Shown here in pieces: positions 32,651 through 41,603 of a DNA stretch of 64,000 nt (position 1 is its first letter; each line of letters starts with the position of its first letter). Source of the DNA: Pseudomonas putida (GTDB lineage Bacteria > Pseudomonadota > Gammaproteobacteria > Pseudomonadales > Pseudomonadaceae); contig NZ_JANHLK010000020.1 in the NCBI RefSeq assembly GCF_028682635.1, positions 1-64,000 of the forward strand, read 5' to 3'. A model generated the notes under the pieces. It searched no databases. It was not told the DNA's origin and saw only the letters and a list, made by a program, of their open reading frames with translations. Made by a program: the position numbers and the translations under genes.

Positions 32651-32699
32651 GCACCGACGAAAAAGCCCGGCTGATCAGGCCGGGCTTTTTCGTCGGTGC
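32651..32699. terminator. Bidirectional terminator
   Basis: GCACCGACGAAAAAGCCCGG and CCGGGCTTTTTCGTCGGTGC form a perfect stem of about 21 pairs around TGATCAG. A-runs and T-runs on both sides allow termination on either strand. Its core recurs at 44102-44133 beside the paralogous repeat gene. Confidence 0.92.
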
Positions 32700-32714
32700 G
32701 GTGAAGCTATAGGG

Positions 32715-33194
32715 TCAGGCGACGGTGTTGCCTTGCAGACGATCCGAACCGTCGGCGGCGACAGTGTTGCCTTGCAGGCGGTCGGAGCCGTCGGCGGCGA
32801 CAGTGTTGCCTTGCAGGCGGTCGGAGCCATCGGCAGCGACGGTGTTGCCTTGCAGGCGGTCGGAGCCATCGGCAGCGACGGTGTTGCCTTGCAGGCGGTC
32901 GGAGCCATCGGCGGCGACAGTATTGCCTTGCAGGCGGTCCGAACCATCGGCAGCGACGGTGTTGCCTTGCAAGCGGTCGGAGCCATCGGCAGCGACGGTG
33001 TTGCCTTGCAGACGGTCAGAACCATCGGCAGCGACGCGATTTTCGATCAGGCGGTCAGAACCACCCTCAGCCACACGGCTTTCAATCAGACGATCCGAGC
33101 CACCTTCAGCGACAACAGGCTGAACGGAGGTAGCGGCAAAAGCGTTAACTGCAAAAACCGAGAAAGCGATGCTGAGGAGGGTTTGGCGTTTCAT
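32715..33194 (-). CDS. Secreted 13-residue-repeat protein A
   Basis: 159 residues: a signal peptide (about 1-22, MKRQTLLSIAF start, cut near AFA-A), a four-residue spacer, then ten perfect 13-residue repeats and the end TVA. The first two units read VAEGGSDRLIES/N R, the other eight VAADGSDRLQGNT. No other domain is present. The repeats could stack as a beta-solenoid; GGSDRL and DGSDRL recall but do not match calcium-binding RTX repeats. I recall relatives being labelled 'phage infection protein' in Pseudomonas, a label I cannot support. Function unknown. A near copy lies at 44161. Confidence 0.85.
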   Translation of the reverse strand: MKRQTLLSIAFSVFAVNAFAATSVQPVVAEGGSDRLIESRVAEGGSDRLIENRVAADGSDRLQGNTVAADGSDRLQGNTVAADGSDRLQGNTVAADGSDRLQGNTVAADGSDRLQGNTVAADGSDRLQGNTVAADGSDRLQGNTVAADGSDRLQGNTVA

Positions 33195-33429
33195 GATCGT
33201 GTACTCCGGGGTGTTGTTGGTTGGTATGAGCCAATGTTACGCCGCAGGATTTTTAAGAGAACTTCATTGACGTGATGGTGAACATCGACGGTATTGATGT
33301 AGCAAGCGCCACACCTGTGGCGAGCGTGATGACAGGGCGTAGCCTGTCGTCAGTTGCGGCGCCGGGCCAGGTGCGCAGGGGTATGCTGGTTTTTCGCAGG
33401 TTCCGCACTCTGATCGAGAGGATAAACCG

Positions 33430-35103
33430 ATGCACGACTATTACGATCTGGGCACCTACAGCCGCCCCGTGACGACCAGTTCACCCCAGGCCCAGCTGTG
33501 GTTCGACCGCGGCCTGATGTGGTGCTACGGCTACAACCACGACGAAGCCATCCGCTGTTTCCAGAAGGCTCTGGAACACGACCGCAACTGCGCGATGGCC
33601 TACTGGGGCATCGCCTATGCCTCGGGGCCCAACTACAACAAGCGCTGGGACGCCTTCATCGAACAAGAGCTCAAGGAGGCCGTGGCCCAGGCGCGCCTGG
33701 CGACGCAAATCGCCCTGGTGCACCTCGACGGCGCGACGCCGGTGGAAGAGGCCCTGATCCGCGCGCTGCAGCAACGCTACCAGGCCGAACAGGCGAGCAG
33801 CGTTGATGAACTCTTCACCTGGAACGATGCCTATGCGGCGTCCATGCGCGATGTCTACCACGGCTTTCCCGACGATCCCGACGTGGTGGCGCTGTTCGCC
33901 GAAGCGCTGATCGACCGCACGCCCTGGCAGTTGTGGGACCTGAAAACCGGCGAGCCAGCAGCCGGTGCCGACACCCTCGAAACGGTGGCCGTGCTCGAAC
34001 GGGCCCTGCACCGCATGGAGCAACACGGCGACGCACCGCACCCCGGCGTGCTGCACATGTACGTCCACACCCTGGAAATGTCGCCGTACCCGGAACGGGC
34101 CTTGCGCGCCGGTGATGTCCTGCGTGACCTGGTGCCGGATGCCGGACACCTGCGCCATATGCCGTCGCACATCGACGTGCTCTGCGGCGATTACCGCGGG
34201 GCCATGATCACCAATCACCGGGCCATCCAGGCCGACAGCCTGTATCTGGCCGAGGAAGGTCCGATCAATTTCTACACCCTGTACCGCAGCCATAACTATC
34301 ACTTCAAACTCTACTCGGCGATGTTCCTCGGCCAGTATCAACCGGCCCTGGAAGCCGCCGAACAACTGGCCGATACCATCAAGGAAGACCTGCTGCGGGT
34401 GGAAAAACCGCCCATGGCCGACTGGCTGGAAAGCTTCGTGTCGATGAAGCTCCACGTGCAGATCCGCTTCGGCAGATGGCAAGACATCCTCGCCACGCCA
34501 CTGCCCGCCGACCAGGCGCTGTACTGCGTGACCACGGCCATGCTGCACTACGCCAAAGGCGTGGCCCATGCGGCCTGCGGGCAGGTCGCCGAGGCCGAAA
34601 CCGAGCATCACCTGTTCCTCGAGGCCTGGGCCCGTGTGCCGGACACACGCTACCTCTTCAACAACCAATGCAACGATATCCTGGCCGTGGCCGCGGGCAT
34701 GCTGCGCGGCGAAATCGAGTACCGCAAAGGCAACTTCGACGAAGCCTTCGCGCATCTGCGTGAAGCGCAGTCGTTGGACGATCACCTGCCTTACGACGAG
34801 CCCTGGGGCTGGATGCAACCGGTGCGCCACGCCCTGGGCGCACTGCTGCTGGAGCAGGGCAGGGTGGAAGAAGCCCTGCAGGCCTACCGTGCCGACCTGG
34901 GCCTGGACAACACCCTCAGTCGCTCGTCCTGGCACCTGGACAATGTGTGGAGCCTGCACGGCTACGTGGAATGTTTGAAGCGACTGGGTCGCGATGCCGA
35001 AGCGGGCGCTGCGCAGGTTCGCCTCAACCTGGCCATGGCCCGGGCGGATGTGGAGATTTCGGCATCGTGTTTTTGCCGGATCGGCAAACGCTGTTGCCTG
35101 TAG
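33430..35103 (+). CDS. Tetratricopeptide-repeat protein
   Basis: 557 residues, soluble, with TPR-like helical pairs (for example YNHDEAIRCFQKALEHDRNCAMAYWGIAYASG at about 36-67 and several later pairs). It ends in the SCFCR phrase that I associate with this uncharacterised bacterial family. Conserved blocks such as HMPSHIDVLCGDYRGA point to a single ancient family, possibly an enzyme or scaffold. ATG at 33430 has GAGG upstream. It is monocistronic. Confidence 0.85.
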   Translation: MHDYYDLGTYSRPVTTSSPQAQLWFDRGLMWCYGYNHDEAIRCFQKALEHDRNCAMAYWGIAYASGPNYNKRWDAFIEQELKEAVAQARLATQIALVHLDGATPVEEALIRALQQRYQAEQASSVDELFTWNDAYAASMRDVYHGFPDDPDVVALFAEALIDRTPWQLWDLKTGEPAAGADTLETVAVLERALHRMEQHGDAPHPGVLHMYVHTLEMSPYPERALRAGDVLRDLVPDAGHLRHMPSHIDVLCGDYRGAMITNHRAIQADSLYLAEEGPINFYTLYRSHNYHFKLYSAMFLGQYQPALEAAEQLADTIKEDLLRVEKPPMADWLESFVSMKLHVQIRFGRWQDILATPLPADQALYCVTTAMLHYAKGVAHAACGQVAEAETEHHLFLEAWARVPDTRYLFNNQCNDILAVAAGMLRGEIEYRKGNFDEAFAHLREAQSLDDHLPYDEPWGWMQPVRHALGALLLEQGRVEEALQAYRADLGLDNTLSRSSWHLDNVWSLHGYVECLKRLGRDAEAGAAQVRLNLAMARADVEISASCFCRIGKRCCL

Positions 35104-35284
35104 GCGCTTGAATGTCCGCCCCAGCCAGCGCTCTTCCTGGAAATCGATAACCCGTACTTGATCGACGGGCTACCCGAGCGTGCACCCTGTCATCAGGGTG
35201 TCACTGAACCCATGGCAACATCCGCGCAACCGCCATGGGCGACAGACCCGTCACGGGCCGATGAATTTGCCAGGAACCCCCACC

Positions 35285-36220
35285 ATGAAAGGCGACGCCT
35301 CGCTATTTGCGGCCATTGACCTGGGCTCCAACGCGTTTCGCATGATGATTGGCCAACAAGTCCGGCGCAGCCAGCAGATCGTGATCCAGGAAGTGAAGAC
35401 CCTGCGAGAACCCGTACGTCTGGCGGAAGGCTTGCAGGGCGGCGCGCTCGACGAGCTGGCGTTGGACCGTGGCTGGCAAGCCCTGGCGCGCTTCGGCAAA
35501 AAACTGCGCGGCTTCGAAGCCGGTCGCGTGCGGGCGGTGGCCACCAGTGCCGTGCGCGAAGCCGAAAATGCGCAACTGTTCCTCGCCAGCGCCGAGCGCC
35601 ACCTGGGGTTTCGTATCGATGTCATCTCCGGGCATGAAGAGGCCCGGCTGGTGTACGCCGGGGTTGCGCATACGAATCCCGACCCCGAACGCATGCGGCT
35701 GGTGGTGGACATCGGCGGCGGCTCCACCGAGTTGATCCTGGGCAAGGGCGCACAACCCCTCGTCACCGAAAGCATCGCCATCGGCAGCGGTACCCTGGGG
35801 GCGCGCTACTTTGCCGGCGGGGTGATCACGGCCAAGGCGCTGCTCGAAGCCGAGCGGGTCGCCACCCTGCAGTTCGAAAAGGTCGCACGGCGTTATCGCG
35901 CGCTGGGTTGGCAGCAGGCCATTGGCTCTTCCGGTACCGCGCGGATGCTGGCCAAGGTGCTCAAGGCCAACGGGCTGAACGACGACGGCCAAAACGGTAT
36001 CACCTACAGCGGCCTGCTGCGCCTGTCATTGCGCCTGCTGGAAGTCGGGCATGTCAGGCAACTCAAGCTGGCGGGCCTGCAAGCCCATCGCCTGAGCATC
36101 CTGCCCGGTGGCCTGGTGGCGATGCTGGCGGCGTTCAAGGTGTTTGGCGTGTTGCACATGACGCCCTCCGAACCAGGGTTGAGACTGGGCGTGCTGCATG
36201 GGCTGATGTCCAGGCATTGA
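35285..36220 (+). CDS. Ppx/GppA family phosphatase (short form)
   Basis: 311 residues. The ASKHA-fold signature AAIDLGSNAFRMMIG opens the protein, ATSAVREAEN and VDIGGGSTELILG follow, and the second domain has PGGLVAMLA. This is the exopolyphosphatase / pppGpp phosphohydrolase core. The C-terminal HD domain of full-length Ppx (about 500 residues) is absent, as in many short paralogues. It probably hydrolyses polyphosphate or guanosine pentaphosphate. ATG at 35285 is preferred. Confidence 0.9.
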   Translation: MKGDASLFAAIDLGSNAFRMMIGQQVRRSQQIVIQEVKTLREPVRLAEGLQGGALDELALDRGWQALARFGKKLRGFEAGRVRAVATSAVREAENAQLFLASAERHLGFRIDVISGHEEARLVYAGVAHTNPDPERMRLVVDIGGGSTELILGKGAQPLVTESIAIGSGTLGARYFAGGVITAKALLEAERVATLQFEKVARRYRALGWQQAIGSSGTARMLAKVLKANGLNDDGQNGITYSGLLRLSLRLLEVGHVRQLKLAGLQAHRLSILPGGLVAMLAAFKVFGVLHMTPSEPGLRLGVLHGLMSRH

Positions 36221-36256
36221 GATCGAGAGTCCAGACACAGGTCGTGGCTGCTGGCC

Positions 36257-36949
36257 TCAGGCCTCGTTGATCTGGCTGACGCTGGTGATCTGGCCGTTCC
36301 AGACCATCTCGTAATGGGCGGTCTGGATAATCGAAGTGACAGGCCGGGGCGTCATCAGCGCCCAGCAGACACTGCCCGGCAGGCGCACCGAACGATAACG
36401 CAGGCCAGGGCAACCGGCCTTCCTGATCGCCCGGCCCAGCACGCGGGAGTGGCTGTAGTCGTCAGGTGCATACACCGGATCGTTGATCGGCAGGGCGGTG
36501 GCGTCTTTCATTCCCGTATCCATGAATGAACAGGTCAGGCCGCGGAACACAAACCGCTCATAGTTCAGGGCCGGCAGCTTCGACCAGTACAGGCTCTGGT
36601 GATGCCGCACCTCGGCCAGGGCCGTTTCCATGGAGTCGGCCAGGTACAACACGCCAAAACTGCCATCGCTGAACCGCGAGCCCGCCGGGTTGATGTGAGT
36701 GAAGGGGGCGGTGGCGTACGAGCAGCCGGCAATCCCGAACGGGATCTCGCCCCGCGGGATCAACTCAAGCTGACCGACTTCATTCTTCAGTCGTGGATTG
36801 GTCAGCGCCTGAATCTCGAACAGCACCTCGAATTCATCCGCGCTCGCCACGTCATCGAACAACGCAATCGGTGGAAACTTCGAGTTGACCAGCCGATAAG
36901 CCTGCAACGCCTGCCCGGCAAAATCCGCCAGCGCGCTCAACTTCACCAT
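36257..36949 (-). CDS. RES-domain toxin (NAD+ phosphorylase family)
   Basis: 230 residues. RES-domain features are AYRLVNSKFPP near 17, GSRFSDGSFGVLYLADSMETALAEVRHH near 90-117, and later YSHSRVLGRAIRKAGCPGLRYRSVR. RES toxins degrade NAD+ in the producing cell when not neutralised. The start overlaps the antitoxin end by seven bases. It is the second gene of a type II toxin-antitoxin operon. Confidence 0.9.
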   Translation of the reverse strand: MVKLSALADFAGQALQAYRLVNSKFPPIALFDDVASADEFEVLFEIQALTNPRLKNEVGQLELIPRGEIPFGIAGCSYATAPFTHINPAGSRFSDGSFGVLYLADSMETALAEVRHHQSLYWSKLPALNYERFVFRGLTCSFMDTGMKDATALPINDPVYAPDDYSHSRVLGRAIRKAGCPGLRYRSVRLPGSVCWALMTPRPVTSIIQTAHYEMVWNGQITSVSQINEA

Positions 36950-37353
36950 AACGCGCCCCGCAGCATATCGATGCGCCGAAAGGTCTCGTACAGCGAAACC
37001 ATGTCGCCCTGGGCCATGATCGCCAGCGGCGAACGCCCATTGAAAAATTCGTTGTCGTTGGCCATGGACACGAAGCCATAGACGTTGTCCGGGTTATCGA
37101 ACACCAGGCGCAGCGTGGCGTGGATGTTCAGGACAAAACTGATGCGCTGCATCTGATCGGCATCCAGCGCCACCGACCAGTCGGGGTCAGGCTGCCGCGC
37201 GCGGGTGTAGGTGCTGCGGGAAATGCGCAGGATCTGGCAGGCCTGCTCGCTGCTGGCGCGCCACTTTTCCAGAATGCCCACGGCGGCGCGCAGGCCGGTG
37301 ACGCACTGGTTTTTGCTGAAAGAGCGGGGCTGGGCGGCGACGGCCATCTGCAT
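36943..37353 (-). CDS. Xre/MbcA-type antitoxin (DUF2384)
   Basis: 136 residues. An N-terminal helix-turn-helix (AVGILEKWRASSEQACQILRISRSTY) binds DNA, and the C-terminal DUF2384 part (MANDNEFFNGRSPLAIMAQGDMVSLYETFRRID) blocks the RES toxin. This is the standard partner of RES toxins and comes first in the operon. A perfect palindrome lies nine bases upstream of the start codon, a likely site for autorepression. Confidence 0.92.
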   Translation of the reverse strand: MQMAVAAQPRSFSKNQCVTGLRAAVGILEKWRASSEQACQILRISRSTYTRARQPDPDWSVALDADQMQRISFVLNIHATLRLVFDNPDNVYGFVSMANDNEFFNGRSPLAIMAQGDMVSLYETFRRIDMLRGALW

Positions 37354-37362
37354 TACCTATCC

Positions 37363-37380
37363 TTGAATCTGTAGATTCAA
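37363..37380. promoter_or_regulatory. Toxin-antitoxin operator
   Basis: TTGAATCTGTAGATTCAA has perfect 7-base arms around TGTA. It lies just upstream of the antitoxin ATG. A second, partial copy (CATCTACAGA) follows at about 37395. Confidence 0.75.
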
Positions 37381-37581
37381 AGATAGTCATCTTGCATCTA
37401 CAGAACAATGTCGTTTCGACCAACGGCAGCTTTGCACCTGGCCTGTTAAACCACGTTAACGCTTTTCCCGGCCAATTCTCTCCAGCAATAACCACCCATC
37501 AGCCAGCGCCCGCGCCCGGAGCAGGCCACTAGACTTCACAGGGGGGATGACATCAACGCACCTCAAATCAGGAAACCTGTG

Positions 37582-38025
37582 ATGAACAGAACATCTTGGC
37601 TGGCGTTGGTAGTGGCGGTTGGGACGATTTCAGCCTGCGCGAGCAGAAATGATGTTGTCGATGTCCCCCTCGATGCTACCCCGCAAAACGCAGAGCATAT
37701 CGCTCGAGCCACCCTCAGCCCGGTGGGCAACCAAACCAGCATCTGGCTCACTGTCGGCGGGGTCCCCCACGACATGGCCGTATCCAGCCGCCTCGACACG
37801 GCTATCTACGCAGGCTCGTGCCAGCAATTGGGAGCACAACCGGCGTACCGGACCCGTCAGGCCAACAGTGTCGACTACCCATCGCTGGCCCCGCGTACCC
37901 AGCATTGGGCCCAGGCACCGGTGGCGCTGAGCGAACTGACCAAGGGCGGCTATGCCTTGCTGGTTCGCACCAGCCCGGCAGACGGCAGTCGCGAGCTGTT
38001 CTGCGGCAACATCAGCGCTGGCTAG
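37582..38025 (+). CDS. Small envelope lipoprotein, family A
   Basis: 147 residues. The signal sequence ends at a lipobox-like TISAC (Cys 19). The mature part contains IYAGSCQQLG and GGYALLVRTSPADGSRELFCGNI. These phrases are shared with the lipoprotein at 54716 (FINKGSCQQPG, KYAVVVRTSPEDGSADIFCGD), so the two are paralogues. The two conserved Cys of the mature protein may form a disulfide. No function is known. Confidence 0.8.
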   Translation: MNRTSWLALVVAVGTISACASRNDVVDVPLDATPQNAEHIARATLSPVGNQTSIWLTVGGVPHDMAVSSRLDTAIYAGSCQQLGAQPAYRTRQANSVDYPSLAPRTQHWAQAPVALSELTKGGYALLVRTSPADGSRELFCGNISAG

Positions 38026-38207
38026 GGACGCATCTGGCGAGCTGTTCGGTATTGTGGCCTGCGCAATTTGCGCAGGCCATCGCTGCTGGCCGCTTGCTGT
38101 CCCTCACCCGACTTTGCACACGCCAGCCAAAAGTCTGCCGGACGCCTAGCCGCCTCCCTTCGCGATCAGGCATGATCGGGCTATATGAACCGGGACTCCC
38201 CTGACCT

Positions 38208-39071
38208 ATGCCCGTCGACCTGCAAGCGCTCTACCCCAAACTGATCCATCTGATGCTGGACACGGTCTTCGTGGTCGACAGGCATAACCAGATCGTATTC
38301 GTGAGCGATGCCTGCGAGGCACTGCTCGGTTACCGTGCCGACGAGCTGACCGGTACCGCGATCACCGACTACATGCACCCTGACGACCTGGCGATCACTC
38401 GGGCCTCCATTGTCCGGGTCATGAACGGCCAGCCTCACGTCGACTTCCGCAACCGTTATGTCCGCAAGGATGGCGGCATCGTCCACATCCTGTGGGCGGC
38501 CTTCTGGTCCGAGGAAGTGGGGGCGCGCATCGGTGTCGCGCGCAATGTGACGGCCCTCTGGCAGGCCGAGGAGGAACTGCGTTTCCTCGCCCATCATGAT
38601 CCGCTGACAGGCCTGGCCAACCGGGCGCTGTTCAATGATCGCCTGGACACGGCCCTGCGCACGGCGCGCCGGCACAACAGCACGCTGGCCTTGCTGTTCC
38701 TCGATATCGATGACTTCAAGGGCATCAATGACGTCCATGGCCATGCTGCGGGCGATCGTGTGCTGAGCACGATTGCACGGCGGCTGGAGGGCTGCGTGCG
38801 TGAGACGGACACGGTGGCCCGAATGGGCGGCGATGAATTCACGGTACTGCTGACGGACATCCAGTCCGAGGGCGCCGTCAGCGAGACCGTGGCGCGGATT
38901 CTCGCGGTCATGGCCGAGCCGCTGGACGCTGAATCCGGTGCAGTCAAGATGCCGTCCTGCAGTATCGGCATCGCCTGTTATCCCGCGGACGGGGAGGACG
39001 CCGATACGCTGCTCAGCCAGGCGGATGACGATATGTACCGGATAAAACGGCAGCGTTCTTCGGCTGGGTGA
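38208..39071 (+). CDS. PAS-GGDEF diguanylate cyclase
   Basis: 287 residues. A PAS domain (about 8-125) is followed by a GGDEF domain (about 130-285). The active motif MGGDEF is intact, as are HHDPLTGLANRALFNDRL and FLDIDDFKGIND, so cyclic-di-GMP synthesis is likely. No inhibitory RxxD site is apparent upstream of GGDEF. No membrane segment is present; the PAS domain probably senses a cytoplasmic signal. The start is at 38208. Confidence 0.92.
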   Translation: MPVDLQALYPKLIHLMLDTVFVVDRHNQIVFVSDACEALLGYRADELTGTAITDYMHPDDLAITRASIVRVMNGQPHVDFRNRYVRKDGGIVHILWAAFWSEEVGARIGVARNVTALWQAEEELRFLAHHDPLTGLANRALFNDRLDTALRTARRHNSTLALLFLDIDDFKGINDVHGHAAGDRVLSTIARRLEGCVRETDTVARMGGDEFTVLLTDIQSEGAVSETVARILAVMAEPLDAESGAVKMPSCSIGIACYPADGEDADTLLSQADDDMYRIKRQRSSAG

Positions 39072-39088
39072 CGAGCCGGTCACCCGCG

Positions 39089-39514
39089 TCAGGACAGGCG
39101 CGATTCGCCTGTCCCGCGGCTCAAGTACCCGGCAGCCACGCCGATGCGCGAGAACACCAGCCACAGAAAAAGCAGCACGCTCAAGCCAATCAGGATCGAT
39201 GCGACGCCAATCAGCGGTTCGACCGCCGGGAAGCCCTTCATGCGCAGGGTCAATGCGCCGAGCATCACCGGCACGCCCAGGTTGTAGGTCCAGAACTGCA
39301 CGGTGGCAACGCGACCTTCGGTCATGCACGGGTGCAACGTGGCGATGACGCCGAACAGCGCCATCGACACCCATCCCAACAGGTTGATATGGGCATGGAC
39401 CGCGAACAGCGAGTGGTCGCCGGAGGCGCCCATGGCCACCCCCAGCAGCACGCCCATGGCAAAGTAGAGGGCCGCGAGTCGAAACCAGGTTCGCGAACGG
39501 GGAGTGTGATTCAT
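39089..39514 (-). CDS. Four-helix membrane protein with HAHINLLGW motif
   Basis: 141 residues with about four membrane helices. VHAHINLLGWVSMALFGVIATLHP is like a helix of heme-copper oxidase or NnrS-type proteins, with His residues that could bind heme or metal. Small stand-alone versions are common but uncharacterised. The second in-frame ATG (39514) has GAGGTGAATGCC upstream. It is divergent from the TetR gene at 39660, and a perfect palindrome sits between them. Confidence 0.75.
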   Translation of the reverse strand: MNHTPRSRTWFRLAALYFAMGVLLGVAMGASGDHSLFAVHAHINLLGWVSMALFGVIATLHPCMTEGRVATVQFWTYNLGVPVMLGALTLRMKGFPAVEPLIGVASILIGLSVLLFLWLVFSRIGVAAGYLSRGTGESRLS

Positions 39515-39616
39515 GGCATTCACCTCAAGCGCCCTGAGGCGCGCTCAGTTGCTGGAAAATCCCTGAAATCGTGATGACCGCAAGTGCGGTGGCAGGTCCG
39601 GTGCCGTGGGTCTATC

Positions 39617-39634
39617 ATGAGACAAGAGTCTCAT
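39617..39634. promoter_or_regulatory. TetR-type operator
   Basis: ATGAGACAAGAGTCTCAT has perfect 7-base arms around AAGA. It lies 26 bases before the TetR ATG in the divergent promoter region with the membrane protein gene at 39514. Confidence 0.75.
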
Positions 39635-39659
39635 TACAAGACAAGGTATCATTTATTCC

Positions 39660-40325
39660 ATGTCCAGCCCCAAGTCAAGATCCGAGCCAGGCCCGTCGGT
39701 CGGCGACGGCGATTCGCAAGGCCGCGTCAACCAGAAGCTGCGCACCCGCCAGGCGCTGATCGAGGCCGCCGTCGCCTTGCGCGACGAGGGCCATCAGCCC
39801 ACGGTGGCGCAAGCAGCCGAGCGCGCCAAGGTCTCGCGCGCCACGGCGTATCGCTACTTTCCCACGGTTGAAGCGTTGATCAGCGAGACGGCGGCCGATC
39901 GCGACATGCCGCCGCTGGAGCGCGTCTGGCGCCCGGGCGACGATCCGGTCAAGGGCATCGGCCTGGCGGCGAATGCGCTGAACAAACTCTTGCTCGGCGA
40001 CGAGGTCGGCCTGCACGTGATGGAGCGTTCGTTCATGACCGTGTGGCTCGAAAACGAGTCCCACGAGCCCCTGCGACCGGGCCGTCGCCTGAGCTACATC
40101 GAGCCGATTGTCGACTCGATGAAGGACGTGCTTGCTCCCAGGGCGCGCAAACGCCTGAAGCAGGCGCTGTCGATTGTGATGGGCACCGAAGCGTTGATTG
40201 CCGTGCGCGATATCAGTGGCGCGAGTCTAGAGGAGTCACTCGACGCCAGCGCCTGGGCGGCGCGGGCGCTGGTTCGCCAGGCACTGGCGGAGGCTGAAAA
40301 AAACCGACGAAAGCTTACTTCATGA
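39660..40325 (+). CDS. TetR-family transcriptional regulator
   Basis: 221 residues. The helix-turn-helix HQPTVAQAAERAKVSRATAYRYFPTVEALISE is at about 42-73, after a long polar N-terminal tail. The C-terminal ligand domain is not recognisable. The perfect palindrome upstream suggests autorepression and control of the divergent HAHINLLGW membrane protein. Confidence 0.9.
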   Translation: MSSPKSRSEPGPSVGDGDSQGRVNQKLRTRQALIEAAVALRDEGHQPTVAQAAERAKVSRATAYRYFPTVEALISETAADRDMPPLERVWRPGDDPVKGIGLAANALNKLLLGDEVGLHVMERSFMTVWLENESHEPLRPGRRLSYIEPIVDSMKDVLAPRARKRLKQALSIVMGTEALIAVRDISGASLEESLDASAWAARALVRQALAEAEKNRRKLTS

Positions 40326-40379
40326 CATGGAGTCGGGACGAAGCAGGGGGGGCTGCCAATCAGGTACTCATGACGATGA

Positions 40380-40457
40380 CCCTGTGGAGAGGGAGCTTGC
40401 TCCGGCTGCACACGAGCACGGGACGTTTGAACGGGAGCAAGCTCCCTCGCCACAGGG
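40380..40457. repeat. REP pair in the 354-base spacer 40326-40679
   Basis: CCCTGTGGAGAGGGAGCTTG and inverted GCAAGCTCCCTCGCCACAGG. The rest of this spacer holds the terminator at 40624 and about 165 bases (40458-40623) with nothing recognisable. Confidence 0.8.
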
Positions 40458-40623
40458 TCATCGTTTTGGGTTGGTTGAGGTGTGCATGCGAAATCGGGAA
40501 GAGAGTAGCTGTTTGCCATCACTCTGGAAGTGAGCGATGGCGTGGACAGCGAACAATGTCAGTTTTAGAGGCAACTAATGCGCATTTGGCGGGTAAGGGG
40601 CTTGAGGACAGGACACCGAGTAC

Positions 40624-40650
40624 AAAAACGGGCGCCTGGCGCGCCCGATT
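40624..40650 (-). terminator. Terminator of the DUF3300-DUF2950 operon
   Basis: On the minus strand CGGGCGC pairs with GCGCCCG around a short loop, followed by TTTTTG, shortly after the DUF2950 stop. Confidence 0.8.
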
Positions 40651-40679
40651 TCATTGACTTCGCCCGCCCAAAACTGGAG

Positions 40680-41603
40680 TCAATCCGGCTTCTCCTGGTC
40701 GTCCGGCACTTCCTTCCAGCTGTCATCCGGATCAAAGCGTTTCATCGCCTGCGCCAACTTTTCACTATCCGGTCCCAGGTCCTTTTCGAAGACCTGCCCG
40801 TCATGACTGATCATGAAACTCATCACCCCGGTTTCACCGTATTTTGCCGGCCAGGCGATCAGGGCAAAGCCCCGGCTCATCTTGTCGCCGATCAGGTAAC
40901 TGTAGGCCCCGCCCGGTGCCGAAGGACCCTGGCCCAGCAGGATACGGAAGTGGTAGCCATGCCAGGGCTCGCCGGCAATGGTCTTGCCGAACTCGGGGCC
41001 CAACGGGCTGATCTGGCCGCTATCGTCGTCGGCCCAATAGAGTCCGTCGTGCTGGCCGGGGGTGCTGTAGATGTTCTGCGCATACTCGAGTGCGCCGTCA
41101 CCGTCACGATCCACCGAGGCGTAATCCATCTGGGCATCGTGATAGGCCAGTGCCGATTGCACCGCGGCCAGCTCGTTGCGGCCAATTTGCCGGGCACGGA
41201 TTTCGGCACTGCCGCCCTTGGGGTCGAAGCGCCAACCGTTCGCGCTTTTGACGATGGGAATAGGCAGCGTCCAGTGGTCAGTTCCCACCGATAGAAGCGC
41301 CTTGTTGTCCGCGATTTTTTCGATCTGGTGTTGCTGGTGGTATTGCTTGAGGAACGCCTCCACGTCTTCGCGTTCCGCGCCGTCGCGAGGGATGTAGCTG
41401 CGCCAGTTTTCACCCAGCAGCTCGGTCAGGCGTTTCTGATCGGCGTTTTTCGTACCCAGCGCTTCGACGAACGCTTGAGCGGCCTTTTCCGGCGTCGCAA
41501 ACTCCTGCTGCGCCGCTGCCAGGCACGACCAGGCCAGGCCGACAGTGATCGCCAGGGCCTGTACAAACATGCCCCTTGCCTTTACTCGAGGATGATTATT
41601 CAA
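40680..41603 (-). CDS. DUF2950 exported protein
   Basis: 307 residues with a signal peptide (about 1-31, ending LAAA). DUF2950 features are FATPEKAAQAFVEALGTKN, WRFDPKGGSAEIRARQIGRNE, DRDGDGALEYAQ and GYHFRILLGQG. The DRDGDG phrase looks like a calcium-binding loop. The protein overlaps the DUF3300 gene by four bases; the two families almost always occur together. The joint function is unknown but takes place in the envelope. Confidence 0.9.
   Translation of the reverse strand: MNNHPRVKARGMFVQALAITVGLAWSCLAAAQQEFATPEKAAQAFVEALGTKNADQKRLTELLGENWRSYIPRDGAEREDVEAFLKQYHQQHQIEKIADNKALLSVGTDHWTLPIPIVKSANGWRFDPKGGSAEIRARQIGRNELAAVQSALAYHDAQMDYASVDRDGDGALEYAQNIYSTPGQHDGLYWADDDSGQISPLGPEFGKTIAGEPWHGYHFRILLGQGPSAPGGAYSYLIGDKMSRGFALIAWPAKYGETGVMSFMISHDGQVFEKDLGPDSEKLAQAMKRFDPDDSWKEVPDDQEKPD

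Noticed and set aside
32725..33123. Regular 39-base repeats that could be taken for a CRISPR array
   Set aside because: The units are contiguous without spacers, in frame, and encode a signal-peptide-bearing protein. No cas genes are present. The same applies to 44171-44530.
32715..33194. RTX-type calcium-binding repeats
   Set aside because: RTX units are nine residues (GGxGxDxUx). The units here are thirteen residues and lack the second Gly spacing, so only a loose resemblance remains.
33481..34959. 492-codon open frame opposite the TPR gene
   Set aside because: Same reason: composition-driven shadow rich in V, H, Q and R; the plus-strand frame has a proper start and family features.
40326..40679. 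Small gene in the spacer after the TetR gene
   Set aside because: Frames there run through the REP pair and lack ribosome sites or recognisable sequence.
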